From a virus, in IMG/VR virus record IMGVR_UViG_3300044998_000393, positions 1 to 44,198 of that record: 44,198 bases of DNA, one strand, 5' to 3'. Below the pieces are notes generated by a model that made no database searches, was not told the DNA's origin, and was given only the letters and a program-made list of their open reading frames with translations. Numbering within the stretch: the first letter of the stretch is position 1; each line of letters opens with the position of its first letter. Positions 27,897-35,360 of the stretch are shown here, piece by piece. The translations under genes were made by a program, and so were the position numbers.

Positions 27897-28298
27897 ATGA
27901 AGTTCCCCATCGCGCTGGAACCAGGCACCGACACGACGGCATGGGGCGTGGTCGTGCCCGATCTGCCCGGGTGCTTCTCTGCAGGCGACACCGCCGAGCA
28001 GGCGTTTGCCAACGCCGTGGAGGCCATCGAGGCCCATCTGGAGCTGCTGGCCGAGGACGGCCTTGACATCCCGCTGCCGCGTCCGCTGGATCACTGGCAG
28101 GCCGATCCGCAGTTCGCCGGCTGGGTCTGGGGCCTGGTCGAAGTGGACACGTCGCGCTTCGAAGGCAAGGCCGAGAAGATCAACATCACCCTGCCCCGCC
28201 GGCTGCTGGCGCGTGTGGACGAATACGCCCGCACGCACGGCATGACGCGCTCGGGATTTCTGGCGCAGGCCGCCCAGCGGGCCATGCAGGCAGGCTGA
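27897..28298 (+). CDS. hicB: HicB antitoxin with C-terminal ribbon-helix-helix
   Basis: 133 residues. The N-terminal HicB fold (WGVVVPDLPGCFSAGDTAEQAF, then NAVEAIEAHLELLAEDG) is a partly degraded RNase H-like domain that binds HicA. The C-terminal KINITLPRRLLARVDEYARTHGMTRSGFLA is an RHH DNA-binding domain for autoregulation. CAAGGAGC before the ATG gives a ribosome site. Its 3' end stops 11 bases before the stop of terS on the other strand. Confidence 0.93.
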   Translation: MKFPIALEPGTDTTAWGVVVPDLPGCFSAGDTAEQAFANAVEAIEAHLELLAEDGLDIPLPRPLDHWQADPQFAGWVWGLVEVDTSRFEGKAEKINITLPRRLLARVDEYARTHGMTRSGFLAQAAQRAMQAG

Positions 28299-28309
28299 AC
28301 GCGGCCGCA

Positions 28310-28780
28310 TCACGCCCCAGCGCCGTAGCTGCGCACGATTTCGATGGTCGGGGCCTGGGCGGCCTCATCCAGGCCCCAGGCCCGGCGCTCGCCGTCGTGG
28401 CGGATGCGCAGCATCTCCGCCGTGATCTTGGCGAGCTTGCCGTCCTCGAAGTGCTCCGGCACCGCACCGAAGCGCGCGCGGTGCGCGTCCCAGTCCTGCT
28501 TGTGGCGCTCGACGACGGCGGCGGCGCGGTCGGCGGCGGCGTCGATGGCCTCGGCCTTCTTTTTCGGGTTGCAGGCTGCAACGACGCCTGCAATCTTCTC
28601 TGCAACTTTGCGCCGGATGGTTTGCGCGACGTCTACTCCGTCGCCCCAGCCTTCGGTCTTGGCGCGCTTCTGGATGGCCTGATGGCTGACGCCGAATCGT
28701 GCGGCAAGTTCAGGAAAACTCGCCCCCGCCTCGCGCTCGGCCCGGATCTGGGCCCATTGGTCTGCGGTCAGTCGCGGCAT
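28310..28780 (-). CDS. Terminase small subunit
   Basis: 156 residues from ATG 28780 with GGAGGG upstream. It starts MPRLTADQWAQIRAEREAGASFPELAARFGVSHQAIQKRAKTEGW, a helix-turn-helix for pac/cos recognition, followed by a long Ala-rich helical oligomerisation region (about 55-110) and a C-terminal tail. It would recruit the large subunit to the phage genome. Toxin-antitoxin pairs on the opposite strand flank it on both sides. An imperfect copy of its first codons persists beyond higBA (29442). Confidence 0.85.
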   Translation of the reverse strand: MPRLTADQWAQIRAEREAGASFPELAARFGVSHQAIQKRAKTEGWGDGVDVAQTIRRKVAEKIAGVVAACNPKKKAEAIDAAADRAAAVVERHKQDWDAHRARFGAVPEHFEDGKLAKITAEMLRIRHDGERRAWGLDEAAQAPTIEIVRSYGAGA

Positions 28781-28806
28781 GGCGTTGCCCTCCCCAGGAT
28801 GCACGC

Positions 28807-28835
28807 TTGACGATAATATCGTGACGCGATAATAT
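28807..28835 (+). promoter_or_regulatory. higBA promoter with repeated operator half-sites
   Basis: TTGACG (28807-28812), 17 bases, TAATAT (28830-28835), with the higB ATG at 28843, again nearly leaderless. GATAATAT occurs twice (28812-28819 and 28828-28835), covering the spacer and -10, and CGATAATATCG is a near-palindrome; this is a likely HigA operator. Confidence 0.76.
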
Positions 28836-28842
28836 TGAACCC

Positions 28843-29124
28843 ATGATCGCGTCGTTCCGCGACGAGGCCACCGAAGCCATCTGGCAAGGTCGCTTTACCC
28901 GCAAGCTGCCCAACCAGATCCAGGCCGTGGCGCGGCGCAAGCTGCGCATGCTGGATGCGGCGCAGTGCCTGGACGATCTGCGCATGCCGCCGAACAACCG
29001 GCTGGAGGCGCTGCGCGGCGACCGCGCCGGCCAGCACAGCATCCGCATCAACGACCAGTGGCGCATCTGCTTCGTGTGGGATGGCAGGAACGCGCAGGCG
29101 GTCGAGATCGTGGACTACCACTGA
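28843..29124 (+). CDS. higB: HigB toxin (RelE superfamily)
   Basis: 93 residues, MIASFRDEATEAIWQGRFTRKLP, then RKLRMLDAAQCLDDLRMPPNNRLEAL and HSIRINDQWRICFVWDG-x-x-x-x-x-VEIVDYH. This is the complete HigB pattern, including the RINDQWRICF block with catalytic basic residues and the terminal VDYH. It cleaves ribosome-bound mRNA. Located on the plus strand, divergent from terS (62 bases between start codons), followed by higA after nine bases. Confidence 0.94.
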   Translation: MIASFRDEATEAIWQGRFTRKLPNQIQAVARRKLRMLDAAQCLDDLRMPPNNRLEALRGDRAGQHSIRINDQWRICFVWDGRNAQAVEIVDYH

Positions 29125-29133
29125 GGAACGAGC

Positions 29134-29424
29134 ATGAAGACGCTGCCAAATATCCATCCCGGCGAAGTGCTGCGGGAAGAGTTCCTGATTCCGCTGGGCA
29201 TCAGCCAGTACCGGCTTGCCAAGGCCATTGGCGTGCCGCCCATGCGCATCAGCGAGATTTGCGCCGGCAAGCGCTCGATCACCGCCGACACCGCGCTGCG
29301 GCTGGCGCGCGCGCTGGGCACCACGCCGGGCTTCTGGCTGGCGCTGCAGGCCAGCCACGACACCGAGGCTGTGATGCGCGACCACGGCGAGGCCATCGAG
29401 CGCATCGCGCCGCTGGCGGCTTAA
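29134..29424 (+). CDS. higA: HigA antitoxin (XRE family)
   Basis: 96 residues, NIHPGEVLREEFLIPLGISQYRLAKAIGVPPMRISEICAGKRSITADTALRLARALGTTPGFWLALQ is unmistakably HigA: the HPGE-x-L start, an XRE helix-turn-helix (about 25-50) and the FWL-x-LQ dimer segment. It would bind the operator upstream of higB and neutralise HigB. 'GAGGAACGAGC' upstream supplies the ribosome site. Confidence 0.94.
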   Translation: MKTLPNIHPGEVLREEFLIPLGISQYRLAKAIGVPPMRISEICAGKRSITADTALRLARALGTTPGFWLALQASHDTEAVMRDHGEAIERIAPLAA

Positions 29425-29429
29425 GCGCG

Positions 29430-29510
29430 TCAGGCGCGGCATAGGCGCTCCTCCTCTTCGATGAGCCGCTGCAGGTAGTGAGCGGCCTTGCATCGCATCT
29501 TTCGGTTCAT
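29430..29510 (-). CDS. 26-aa basic peptide coupled to rusA
   Basis: A short frame MNRKMRCKAAHYLQRLIEEEERLCRA whose ATG overlaps the rusA stop (ATGA). It ends in an acidic, purine-rich run that doubles as a ribosome site (GAGGAGGAG) before a leftover ATG (29442) matching the terS start. In the ancestral order it would sit between rusA and terS. Coupling and the amphipathic sequence make it plausible despite its length. Confidence 0.5.
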   Translation of the reverse strand: MNRKMRCKAAHYLQRLIEEEERLCRA

Positions 29511-29854
29511 CCAGTCACCACCACTTGCACATAGCCTCCTGGCGGCTGAGCCCGCTCAATCGACAGGCTCCATCGGCTGTCATCAACTCCCAGCACCGAG
29601 GCCAGCCCATCCAGACCGGACTTCATCCGTGCGAGCAGGTTGTCCAGGTCGTAGTGCCGCCGGTCGGGCGGAACGAACGTCAGCGCCACATGCAGCCGAT
29701 CGGCCTCGATGCGCAGCGCGCCCTGCTCAAGCGCCTGCGCCCGGCATGCGCGCCGGTAGGTCCCTGCTGCTCGGGCTTTGGCGGCCCAGTGCAGGCGGCC
29801 GTTTGGGCTGAGGGCGGCCGGTGGCCATGGAAGGACGATGCGCAACGCCGTCAT
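29507..29854 (-). CDS. rusA: RusA-like Holliday junction resolvase
   Basis: 115 residues, MTALRIVLPWPPAALSPNGR at the N-terminus, and the catalytic block HYDLDNLLARMKSGLDGL with Asp69, Asp71 and Lys78, plus Asp91 in GVDDSRW. These correspond to the RusA active-site acidic residues and lysine. It resolves branched phage DNA before packaging. The start overlaps the helicase stop (ATGA). Confidence 0.92.
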   Translation of the reverse strand: MTALRIVLPWPPAALSPNGRLHWAAKARAAGTYRRACRAQALEQGALRIEADRLHVALTFVPPDRRHYDLDNLLARMKSGLDGLASVLGVDDSRWSLSIERAQPPGGYVQVVVTG

Positions 29855-31176
29855 GTCACGATCACGCAGTGTTTTGCCGCCCGGGTGATGGCCACGTAGA
29901 GCAGCCGCGACAGGTCTGCGCCGCCCATGCGGGCCTTGCTGGCCTCGCGCCAGTCCACCAGGACGGTGTCGAAGGTGCTGCCCTGCGCCTTGTGGATGGT
30001 CATGGCGTAGGCGTGGCGGATGTCTGGGAGCGCGGCCTTGAGCGCGTAGGCCGAGCGCGACCACCGGGTGGCCTCGAGGTCCATGCCGTCGGCCTTTGCC
30101 TTGCGAACGCGCGCGAAGCGTGCGGCGATCTCGGCCTGCACGGCGCCGGGCTGCACGGCCAGGGTGGCGCGGCCGGTCCAGCCGCCATCGGATCGCAGAT
30201 GGACCTCGCGGGCCTCGAATCCCTCGACCCGCACGGGATCTGCCACAGCCGACTCGACGGTCAGCAGCTGGCCGTTGGACACGCGCCCGCCGTAAGGCAA
30301 GTCGATGTCGCCGTCGGCGCAGATCAGCGGCTCGCCAGGCTCGAACGGCTGGCCGCCCGGGAACAGCCTGGCGTGCACGGCGGTGTTGTGGCGCACGGAT
30401 GCGGCGTTGGTGTAGGTCAGGACGCGCATGTCGTGGCCGTGGCGGCAGGCATCGGCTGCCCAGTCGGCGATCAGCGCGTCGTCGCCTGTGACGATCTGGC
30501 ACATGCGGTCGTCGCCGCGCTGCAGCATGGAGGCCAGCGCTGCGATGTCGGGTGGCTGATTGCGGCCGATGGCCTCGCGCAGCGCCTCGGACCAGCGCAG
30601 GATGGGGTTGTCCTGCGCCTGGCGCACGATGCGCTCGAGCCGGGCGTGCACCGGAACGTGCGGCCCGAAAGCGGGCGACAGGGCCGATGTGGCGTCGGTC
30701 GTGACGGGTGGCAGCTGCGCCGGGTCGCCGACGAACAGCAGGCTGGTGTGGTAGGTGCGGCTGGTGGCTATGGCTGGGGCGAACAGCCCGTCACCGAGCA
30801 TCGAGGCCTCGTCCACGATGACGGTGTCGTAATCGGCCAGCACGGGTGGCTTGCTGGGCACGAGCATGACGGTGCCGTCGGGCTGGCTGTCCACCCGCAG
30901 GCCCAGGGCGGCCTGGATGGTCTTGTAGTCCGGGCCGTCGCCGATCCTGCCTTGCAGGACGCCAAGCGCCTTGTGCGTGGGGGCGGTCACCAGCACATGG
31001 TGGCCGCTGGTCACCAGATCCTGCGCGATGGTGGCGGTCAGCGTGGTCTTTCCCGTGCCGGCATAGCCCTGCAGGGTGGCGACATGCCCCTGCCGGCCGG
31101 AGATGACTGGCATCAGCAGGTTGTAGCAGCGCTGCTGGTCTTGATTCAGTTGATCAAATTTCACAATCAACGCCAT
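29851..31176 (-). CDS. Dda-like SF1 helicase
   Basis: 441 residues. Motif I GYAGTGKTT (37-45), motif II VDEAS (121-125), motif III-like FVGDPAQLPPV, and a C-terminal 2A domain with YAMTIHKAQGSTFDTVLVDW and LLYVAITRA. This is the RecD/Dda-type 5'-3' helicase organisation, similar in size to T4 Dda (439 aa). It sits just downstream of the inverted-repeat array and primase gene and would work in phage DNA replication. An operator-like palindrome lies upstream of its start. Confidence 0.9.
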   Translation of the reverse strand: MALIVKFDQLNQDQQRCYNLLMPVISGRQGHVATLQGYAGTGKTTLTATIAQDLVTSGHHVLVTAPTHKALGVLQGRIGDGPDYKTIQAALGLRVDSQPDGTVMLVPSKPPVLADYDTVIVDEASMLGDGLFAPAIATSRTYHTSLLFVGDPAQLPPVTTDATSALSPAFGPHVPVHARLERIVRQAQDNPILRWSEALREAIGRNQPPDIAALASMLQRGDDRMCQIVTGDDALIADWAADACRHGHDMRVLTYTNAASVRHNTAVHARLFPGGQPFEPGEPLICADGDIDLPYGGRVSNGQLLTVESAVADPVRVEGFEAREVHLRSDGGWTGRATLAVQPGAVQAEIAARFARVRKAKADGMDLEATRWSRSAYALKAALPDIRHAYAMTIHKAQGSTFDTVLVDWREASKARMGGADLSRLLYVAITRAAKHCVIVT

Positions 31177-31211
31177 TCAGGCATTTATTGATGACAATTC
31201 TAATGGCAATG

Positions 31212-31230
31212 TTGCCTAATTTTTAGGCAA
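31212..31230. promoter_or_regulatory. Operator-like palindrome upstream of the helicase gene
   Basis: TTGCCTAATTTTTAGGCAA is a perfect 8-bp inverted repeat with a 3-base centre, 36 bases upstream of the helicase ATG. Its half-site TTGCCTA recurs at the repressor/cro and early promoter regions (36828, 36853, 39552), so it may be bound by the same regulator. Confidence 0.5.
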
Positions 31231-31525
31231 TCGCCGACAACGCCGACAACCGTGTCGGCGATTGCTTTTGCATTAAGTCGTTGATGCATAAAGGAAATTT
31301 GCAATCGCCGACATCGCCGACGCCGACCTATATAGAGGTTTCATTCCTTATATATAGAGTGGCGTCAGCGAACGTCGGCGTCGGCGATTGCCCAGAAATG
31401 TCTTTCTGAATCAAAGACTTAGGTGCTTCAGCAATCGCCGACACGCTGTCGGCGACTGTCGGCGATTGCTCGATTTTTTCCTTTGAAATCAAAGACTTGG
31501 CATCTACGCCGGCGTCGGCGATTGC
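31227..31525. repeat. Seven-copy GCAATCGCCGAC(A) inverted-repeat array (candidate replication origin)
   Basis: Copies at 31227-31239 (+), 31253-31265 (-), 31301-31313 (+), 31380-31391 (-), 31431-31443 (+), 31457-31469 (-) and 31514-31525 (-). Two pairs (31227-31265 and 31431-31469) are 39-base palindromic units with 13-base perfect arms and 13-base centres that themselves contain a further CGCCGACA. An AT-rich stretch with TATATAG motifs lies at 31327-31360. The array straddles the 3' end of the primase gene and the space before the helicase. TCAAAGACTT is also repeated (31411-31420, 31489-31498). Confidence 0.72.
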
Positions 31526-33820
31526 TCCCGGTGCCGGTTGCGTATCGACCATGCCGGCCAGCACGTAGCGGTGCCCGCGCACGCCCTTGCGGGCCGAAAT
31601 GACGGCCACGCCGTCATTGACGATGCGCTCGAGCAACTCGTCGCGCTTGTCGTCGGCAAGCTCGCGGAACATCCGCACGCCCTTGACCAGCTCGCGCTTG
31701 CTGGCCCCCGTGCAGCCGCAGTCGCGCAGGAAAGCCTCGACCTTGTGATAGGCCGACGGCCGCCCCGTCTCGCCGTCCTCCGCACCGCCACGGTCGCGGA
31801 AGACGTGCAGCGTGGCCTCCAGCGCCTGGCGCACGAAGACGCTGGCCCACTGCACCATCGGCCCGGTGACGACGGGGTCCTCCGGGTCGGCGGCAGCAGC
31901 CAGCGCCGTGCAGATGCGGGCCATGCTGCGCCGCGCACCGCCCGAAAGCATCCGCGCCAGCGGACCGCGCCTGGCATATTCGGCCGCCAGCGCCATCTGC
32001 GCCACCTGCAGGTCGCCGGTGACGCGCACGGTCCTGAGCGCCGGCACCACCACCGCCAGCCCGCCGAACAGCTGCTCTGTCGTCAGCGCCGTCTGCCCTG
32101 GGCCGAAACCTCGCAGGCGGCGCAGCGTCTCATGCACGGCCGCATCCAGCGGCTGCCCGCCATGACTGGGCCGGTCTGTCCAGCGGGCCGGGTCTTCGGC
32201 GCACACGAAGATCATGCTGTCCACCGCACCGCGGCTCAGTTCGCTGCGCCGCAGCGTCTGCTCCACCTGCGAGCCCGCAACCAGCGCCAGCATGTTGAGC
32301 GTCGGCCGCTGCAGGATCGGGCGCGGCCCCTCCTCCTCACTGCGGGCGCGGCCAAGGCCCACCTCCGCCCAGTTGTCCAGCGCAATGTGCGACGGGGCCG
32401 ACCAGATGCGGCCGTTGATGAGCGACATCGCATGCCCCAGCAGGCCGGACGGCTGGCGACGCGCAAAGTGCATCTGCTCGCCCCAGTCGTCGGCCAGGTA
32501 GTACAGCGCCGGCGACTGGTACAGCGACGAGAACAGCTGCTGCGGGCTCGAGATGCGCACCCCGCGCACCATCCCGGCAAGCCCGGCATGCAGCATCGCA
32601 TCCTCGGCGGCGCTGAACGCCGCACGGCCAAAGCTCGCGGCCGGCGCGATGATGCCCAGGTACAGCGACGCCGGGTCCCCGTGCTCGCTCAGGTAGCGCC
32701 GTGCGGCCGCCGCGCTCACGATGGACAGCGCCACCGCCTGCGACACCAGAGGATGCGACTGGTCCGACCGCGCCTCGATCCACGCCGCAAGCCGGTCCAC
32801 CACCTCCACGGGGCACGGCAAGACGGCATCCAGCTCTGCGGGGCGCGTCAGACCCTGTGACCCATCCTCGACAACCACGGCGGGCGCCGCCTGCCGCACG
32901 CTGGCCGGGTTGCGCCAGCCATGCTCGGCCGCAACGGCAAAGATGGCCTCATAGCTCACCTCCCCGCGCGGCCTGGCCGTGCGCCACACCCGCACCGAGT
33001 CCACGGGGTCGTACTTGACCGACTTGCGGCTCCACTCGTCCCACAGATCCCACCCCTGCTGGCCGCAGGGCCGCAGCGCCAGGCAGAACCGCACCCACAG
33101 GTCCCGGTCGTCCGACGGGATGGCCGCCAGCGCCGAGCGCAGGTCATCGACCACCGTCGGCCCGAGATACCGGGCCCCGGCCATGGCACCCGCATCGATG
33201 GCCGGTGCAGATGCCATCGACCGGATCCAGTCCGGCAGCGGGCTGGGCACCACGCCTTCGCGCGGATCGCTGCTGGCCTCCCAGCCGTAGCGCCTGCCGC
33301 TGACGTGCGTCGAAGGCTCGGCCATGATGTAGCCGTTGAGCTTGAGGTCCACGCCCGGACCGAGCCTGCCCGGCAGCGCCTGCACGACGCCGCCCAGCTG
33401 GAACAGTGCGTGCCAGCCACCGCCTCCGGTGAACTGGATCACATCCGACTGCAGGCTGCCGTACCGGGCCTCGAGCGCCTCCACCGTCTCCAGTCCGCCG
33501 TTGCGCGGATCCACGTCCACCGCGCACAGGCCGGATGCGGCCAGCGCGATGGCGATGTTGGCCTGCGGGTAGCGCGCCCACCAGGCGCGGATCACGGCCT
33601 CGTCGGCGGTGGCGTTGTTCTGGCCGGCCGGCACCAGCGCGCCGATCGGATGCTTGCCTGGGCTCTTGCAGCCCTCATGGCCGCAGGCACACTGCCACCG
33701 GCCCTCACGCTCCTCGGCCCACCAGCACGGAAAGACGTGCCAGCCCAGCCGCGCATAGGCCAGCGCGTGGCCCACGATGGCGCCCGCCTCGCGTTCGTCC
33801 ACGATGCGCAGCACCGTCAT
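31328..33820 (-). CDS. Primase-polymerase (PrimPol) with PriCT-2 and degenerate helicase domain
   Basis: 830 residues from ATG 33820 (GGGAGG upstream). Residues 15-200: bifunctional primase/polymerase domain with a Cys/His cluster (CACGHEGCKSPGKHP, 45-57), the catalytic-type DVD (102-104) and GGGGWHALF. Residues 223-302: PriCT-2 (LWVRFCLALRPCGQQGWDLWD). About 340-700: DUF3987-like ATPase region, but where a GxxGxGK P-loop is expected the sequence reads GIIAPAASFGRAAFS (389-403) with no lysine. The last 60 residues contain two copies of a KSLI-K-I-QSPT-AD motif encoded by the DNA repeat array. It primes phage replication; unwinding probably depends on the neighbouring Dda-like helicase. Confidence 0.86.
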   Translation of the reverse strand: MTVLRIVDEREAGAIVGHALAYARLGWHVFPCWWAEEREGRWQCACGHEGCKSPGKHPIGALVPAGQNNATADEAVIRAWWARYPQANIAIALAASGLCAVDVDPRNGGLETVEALEARYGSLQSDVIQFTGGGGWHALFQLGGVVQALPGRLGPGVDLKLNGYIMAEPSTHVSGRRYGWEASSDPREGVVPSPLPDWIRSMASAPAIDAGAMAGARYLGPTVVDDLRSALAAIPSDDRDLWVRFCLALRPCGQQGWDLWDEWSRKSVKYDPVDSVRVWRTARPRGEVSYEAIFAVAAEHGWRNPASVRQAAPAVVVEDGSQGLTRPAELDAVLPCPVEVVDRLAAWIEARSDQSHPLVSQAVALSIVSAAAARRYLSEHGDPASLYLGIIAPAASFGRAAFSAAEDAMLHAGLAGMVRGVRISSPQQLFSSLYQSPALYYLADDWGEQMHFARRQPSGLLGHAMSLINGRIWSAPSHIALDNWAEVGLGRARSEEEGPRPILQRPTLNMLALVAGSQVEQTLRRSELSRGAVDSMIFVCAEDPARWTDRPSHGGQPLDAAVHETLRRLRGFGPGQTALTTEQLFGGLAVVVPALRTVRVTGDLQVAQMALAAEYARRGPLARMLSGGARRSMARICTALAAAADPEDPVVTGPMVQWASVFVRQALEATLHVFRDRGGAEDGETGRPSAYHKVEAFLRDCGCTGASKRELVKGVRMFRELADDKRDELLERIVNDGVAVISARKGVRGHRYVLAGMVDTQPAPGAIADAGVDAKSLISKEKIEQSPTVADSVSAIAEAPKSLIQKDISGQSPTPTFADATLYIRNETSI

Positions 33821-34128
33821 TCGTCCTCCCACAGCCGCGCCGCCGCTTCCTGCGTGGCCAGCATGCGCAGCGCGGCCTGACGCATGAACTCCAGCGCCTG
33901 CGCATCCACGCGCACCTTGTCGGCAGACACGACCTTGAACCCCAGCTGGTACAGCAGCACCAGCGTGTCCTCGAGCTTCTCGGTCTTGATGCGGCTGACC
34001 GTGGCCTCGCTGGTGCCCAGCGCGTGCGCCAGCGAACGCTGCGTTCCAGGCCCTTGCAGCGCCTGCAAGACGCGCGCGTGCGCCTTGCGGGCCCTTTCAG
34101 ATGGCGACACCGACAATTCCATCGTCAT
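33817..34128 (-). CDS. CII-like transcriptional activator
   Basis: 103 residues. An N-terminal helix (SERARKAHARVLQALQ) is followed by a helix-turn-helix (TQRSLAHALGTSEATVSRIKTEKLED) and then TLVLLYQLGFKVV, the order and motif of lambda CII. The C-terminal tail is helical (ALEFMRQAALRMLA), where CII oligomerises and is proteolysed. The stop overlaps the primase start (ATGA). In lambda-like control it would favour lysogeny by activating repressor and integrase promoters; its binding sites were not identified. Confidence 0.83.
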   Translation of the reverse strand: MTMELSVSPSERARKAHARVLQALQGPGTQRSLAHALGTSEATVSRIKTEKLEDTLVLLYQLGFKVVSADKVRVDAQALEFMRQAALRMLATQEAAARLWEDE

Positions 34129-34150
34129 CGCCTAGCCGTGGAGGACGCCA

Positions 34151-34378
34151 ATGCAGATCCGCATGAGCCTGTACGCGCTGCGCCTCGAGTCAGGGCGCTG
34201 CGTGGTGTGCCTGGACATCGACGGCGTGACCGAGCCCGTGTGCATCGTCGATGAGCAGCGTGCCGCCGGTGCGGGCGTGGGCATCCGCGACGATCCGGTG
34301 CAGGCGCAGCGCATGGCCGAAGCGCTGGCGCGACGCGACGCGCAGGAGGCCATCGACGCGGCCAGGGGCCGGACATGA
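34151..34378 (+). CDS. Small plus-strand early-region protein (75 aa)
   Basis: MQIRMSLYALRLESGRCVVCLDIDGVTEPVCIVDEQRAAG... with a helical C-terminus. GGAGG lies seven bases before the ATG, and codon third positions are strongly G/C biased. It starts 22 bases from the CII start, divergently, and overlaps the next plus-strand frame by four bases (ATGA). No family recognised; the N-terminal half is beta-rich. Confidence 0.62.
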   Translation: MQIRMSLYALRLESGRCVVCLDIDGVTEPVCIVDEQRAAGAGVGIRDDPVQAQRMAEALARRDAQEAIDAARGRT

Positions 34379-34521
34379 GCACGGCGGCTCCTGATGCCGC
34401 TGGCGCTGGAAACGGCGGCCGTGCGCATCTCAGGCCGCCTCCTGCAGATGGCGGCCGCCCGCAGTCCCGGCACAACAATGGAAGCTCCACCAACCACTGC
34501 TCAGGAAAGGGGCAGCCATGA
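34375..34521 (+). CDS. 48-aa Gly/Pro/His-rich small ORF bridging two genes
   Basis: Reads MSTAAPDAAGAGNGGRAHLR and ends STNHCSGKGQP. Both its start and stop overlap neighbours through ATGA, giving a chain 34151 to 34994 of coupled plus-strand genes. Composition is low complexity and probably disordered. The overlaps are the main support; there is no recognised homology. Confidence 0.42.
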   Translation: MSTAAPDAAGAGNGGRAHLRPPPADGGRPQSRHNNGSSTNHCSGKGQP

Positions 34522-34994
34522 CCCTGTTTGACGCCTTCTCGGCGCTCAACGCGCTGATCGATACCGTGCGCGCGGCCTTCGCGGCGCGAGACCAGGTCAA
34601 GCTGAACGAAGCGCTCGCTGACATCCAGTCAAACCTCATTGCGGCCAATTCCGCAACCCTGCAAGCGATGCAGCGCACACTGGAGCTGGAACAAGCGCTC
34701 TCCGAAGCGCAGCGTGAAATCATGAAACTTCACGCAGCTCAGGAAGATGCGCAGCATTACGAGCTGCACGCGCTTCAATCCGGTGCGCTTGTTTACGCCT
34801 ACCGTCCACATGGCGACGGGGATCGAACACCGGCGCATTACCTGTGCCAGCCCTGCAAAGACCAGGGTGTAAAGAGCGTGCTTCGCCTGCATGCCGATGG
34901 GAGCGCGTCTTGTCCGCGCGAACCAGCGCACAACATTCACGGCCCAGGCGGGCCGGCGCTGGCGCACCCCGGCTTTTCCCCGCTGCGGCCATGA
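34518..34994 (+). CDS. Coiled-coil plus zinc-ribbon early protein (158 aa)
   Basis: N-terminal 85 residues form a long helix (NEALADIQSNLIAANSATLQAMQRTLELEQALSEAQ region). The C-terminal part has a CxxC (YLCQPCKDQG) and a later Cys/His segment (SCPREPAHNIH), the layout of a family of small phage/bacterial proteins with a helical rod and a C-terminal zinc ribbon. GGAAAGGGGCAGCC before the ATG supplies a ribosome site. Function unknown. It lies among the small genes between cII and cro but on the opposite strand. Confidence 0.7.
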   Translation: MTLFDAFSALNALIDTVRAAFAARDQVKLNEALADIQSNLIAANSATLQAMQRTLELEQALSEAQREIMKLHAAQEDAQHYELHALQSGALVYAYRPHGDGDRTPAHYLCQPCKDQGVKSVLRLHADGSASCPREPAHNIHGPGGPALAHPGFSPLRP

Positions 34995-35020
34995 CACGGC
35001 AGACCTTCTCGGCCAGGGAT

Positions 35021-35060
35021 TCACGCTGCCTCCTTCTGCGCGGCCACGTCGATGCAGGGC
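35021..35060. repeat. Copy (a) of the cro-3'-end repeat
   Basis: Diverged copy of the repeat at 36533-36570; GCCACGTCGATGCA is identical and the flanking GCCTCC is kept. On the minus strand it still reads PCIDVAAQKEAA-stop. It precedes the plus-strand gene at 35115 by about 55 bases. Confidence 0.6.
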
Positions 35061-35114
35061 GGGCCACAGCGCAGAATGAGGACACCCTTGTCCACATCAC
35101 ACATGGAGGCCGCC

Positions 35115-35360
35115 ATGGCGTGGATTCGAGTCGGCCGCTCAGGCATCGAAGCCATCCATCACGATCAAACCAGCCTGCGCCTGATCGTCCACTGGACGAA
35201 GAGCGGCTACTACGTCTTCGGCAACGTGCCGCAGATCGAAGCGCTCAACATGGCCGCGGCCCCCAACCCGTCGGCGTACTTCAGGAAACACATCGAACCG
35301 CACGCCGTCAAACTCCCGGATCAGCCAGCAGAGCAAGTCCTGCGGCTCGCCGGGCGATAG
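35115..35360 (+). CDS. Small plus-strand protein, KTSC-like (81 aa)
   Basis: MAWIRVGRSGIEAIHHDQTSLRLIVHWTKSGYYVFGNVPQIEALNMAAAPNPSAYFRK. The S/A-I-E-A-I-x-x-D-x-x-S-x-x-L-x-V-x-F/W pattern followed by Y-x-F-x-x-V-P and a SAYFRKHI block resembles the small KTSC-domain family. GGAGG stands before the ATG. The 3' end overlaps the convergent minus-strand gene by 53 bases. Function unknown; KTSC-like proteins are single-domain beta proteins. Confidence 0.66.
   Translation: MAWIRVGRSGIEAIHHDQTSLRLIVHWTKSGYYVFGNVPQIEALNMAAAPNPSAYFRKHIEPHAVKLPDQPAEQVLRLAGR

Larger units (their letters stand above)
28767..29442. repeat. 14-bp direct repeat flanking higBA
   Basis: GTCAGTCGCGGCAT at 28767-28780 (the terS start, reverse strand) and GTCAGGCGCGGCAT at 29429-29442 match at 13 of 14 bases. 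On the minus strand both read as a start codon, MPRLT, preceded by a purine-rich ribosome site. The higBA pair lies exactly between them. Confidence 0.65.

Noticed and set aside
27645-28313. Minus-strand frame covering hicAB that would link terS and terL
   Set aside because: Its translation has no structure or family and mirrors HicA/HicB; terS and terL each have their own start and stop.
34430-34442. Fifth copy of the cro-end repeat
   Set aside because: Only 13 bases match, inside a plus-strand small frame; kept out of the repeat count.
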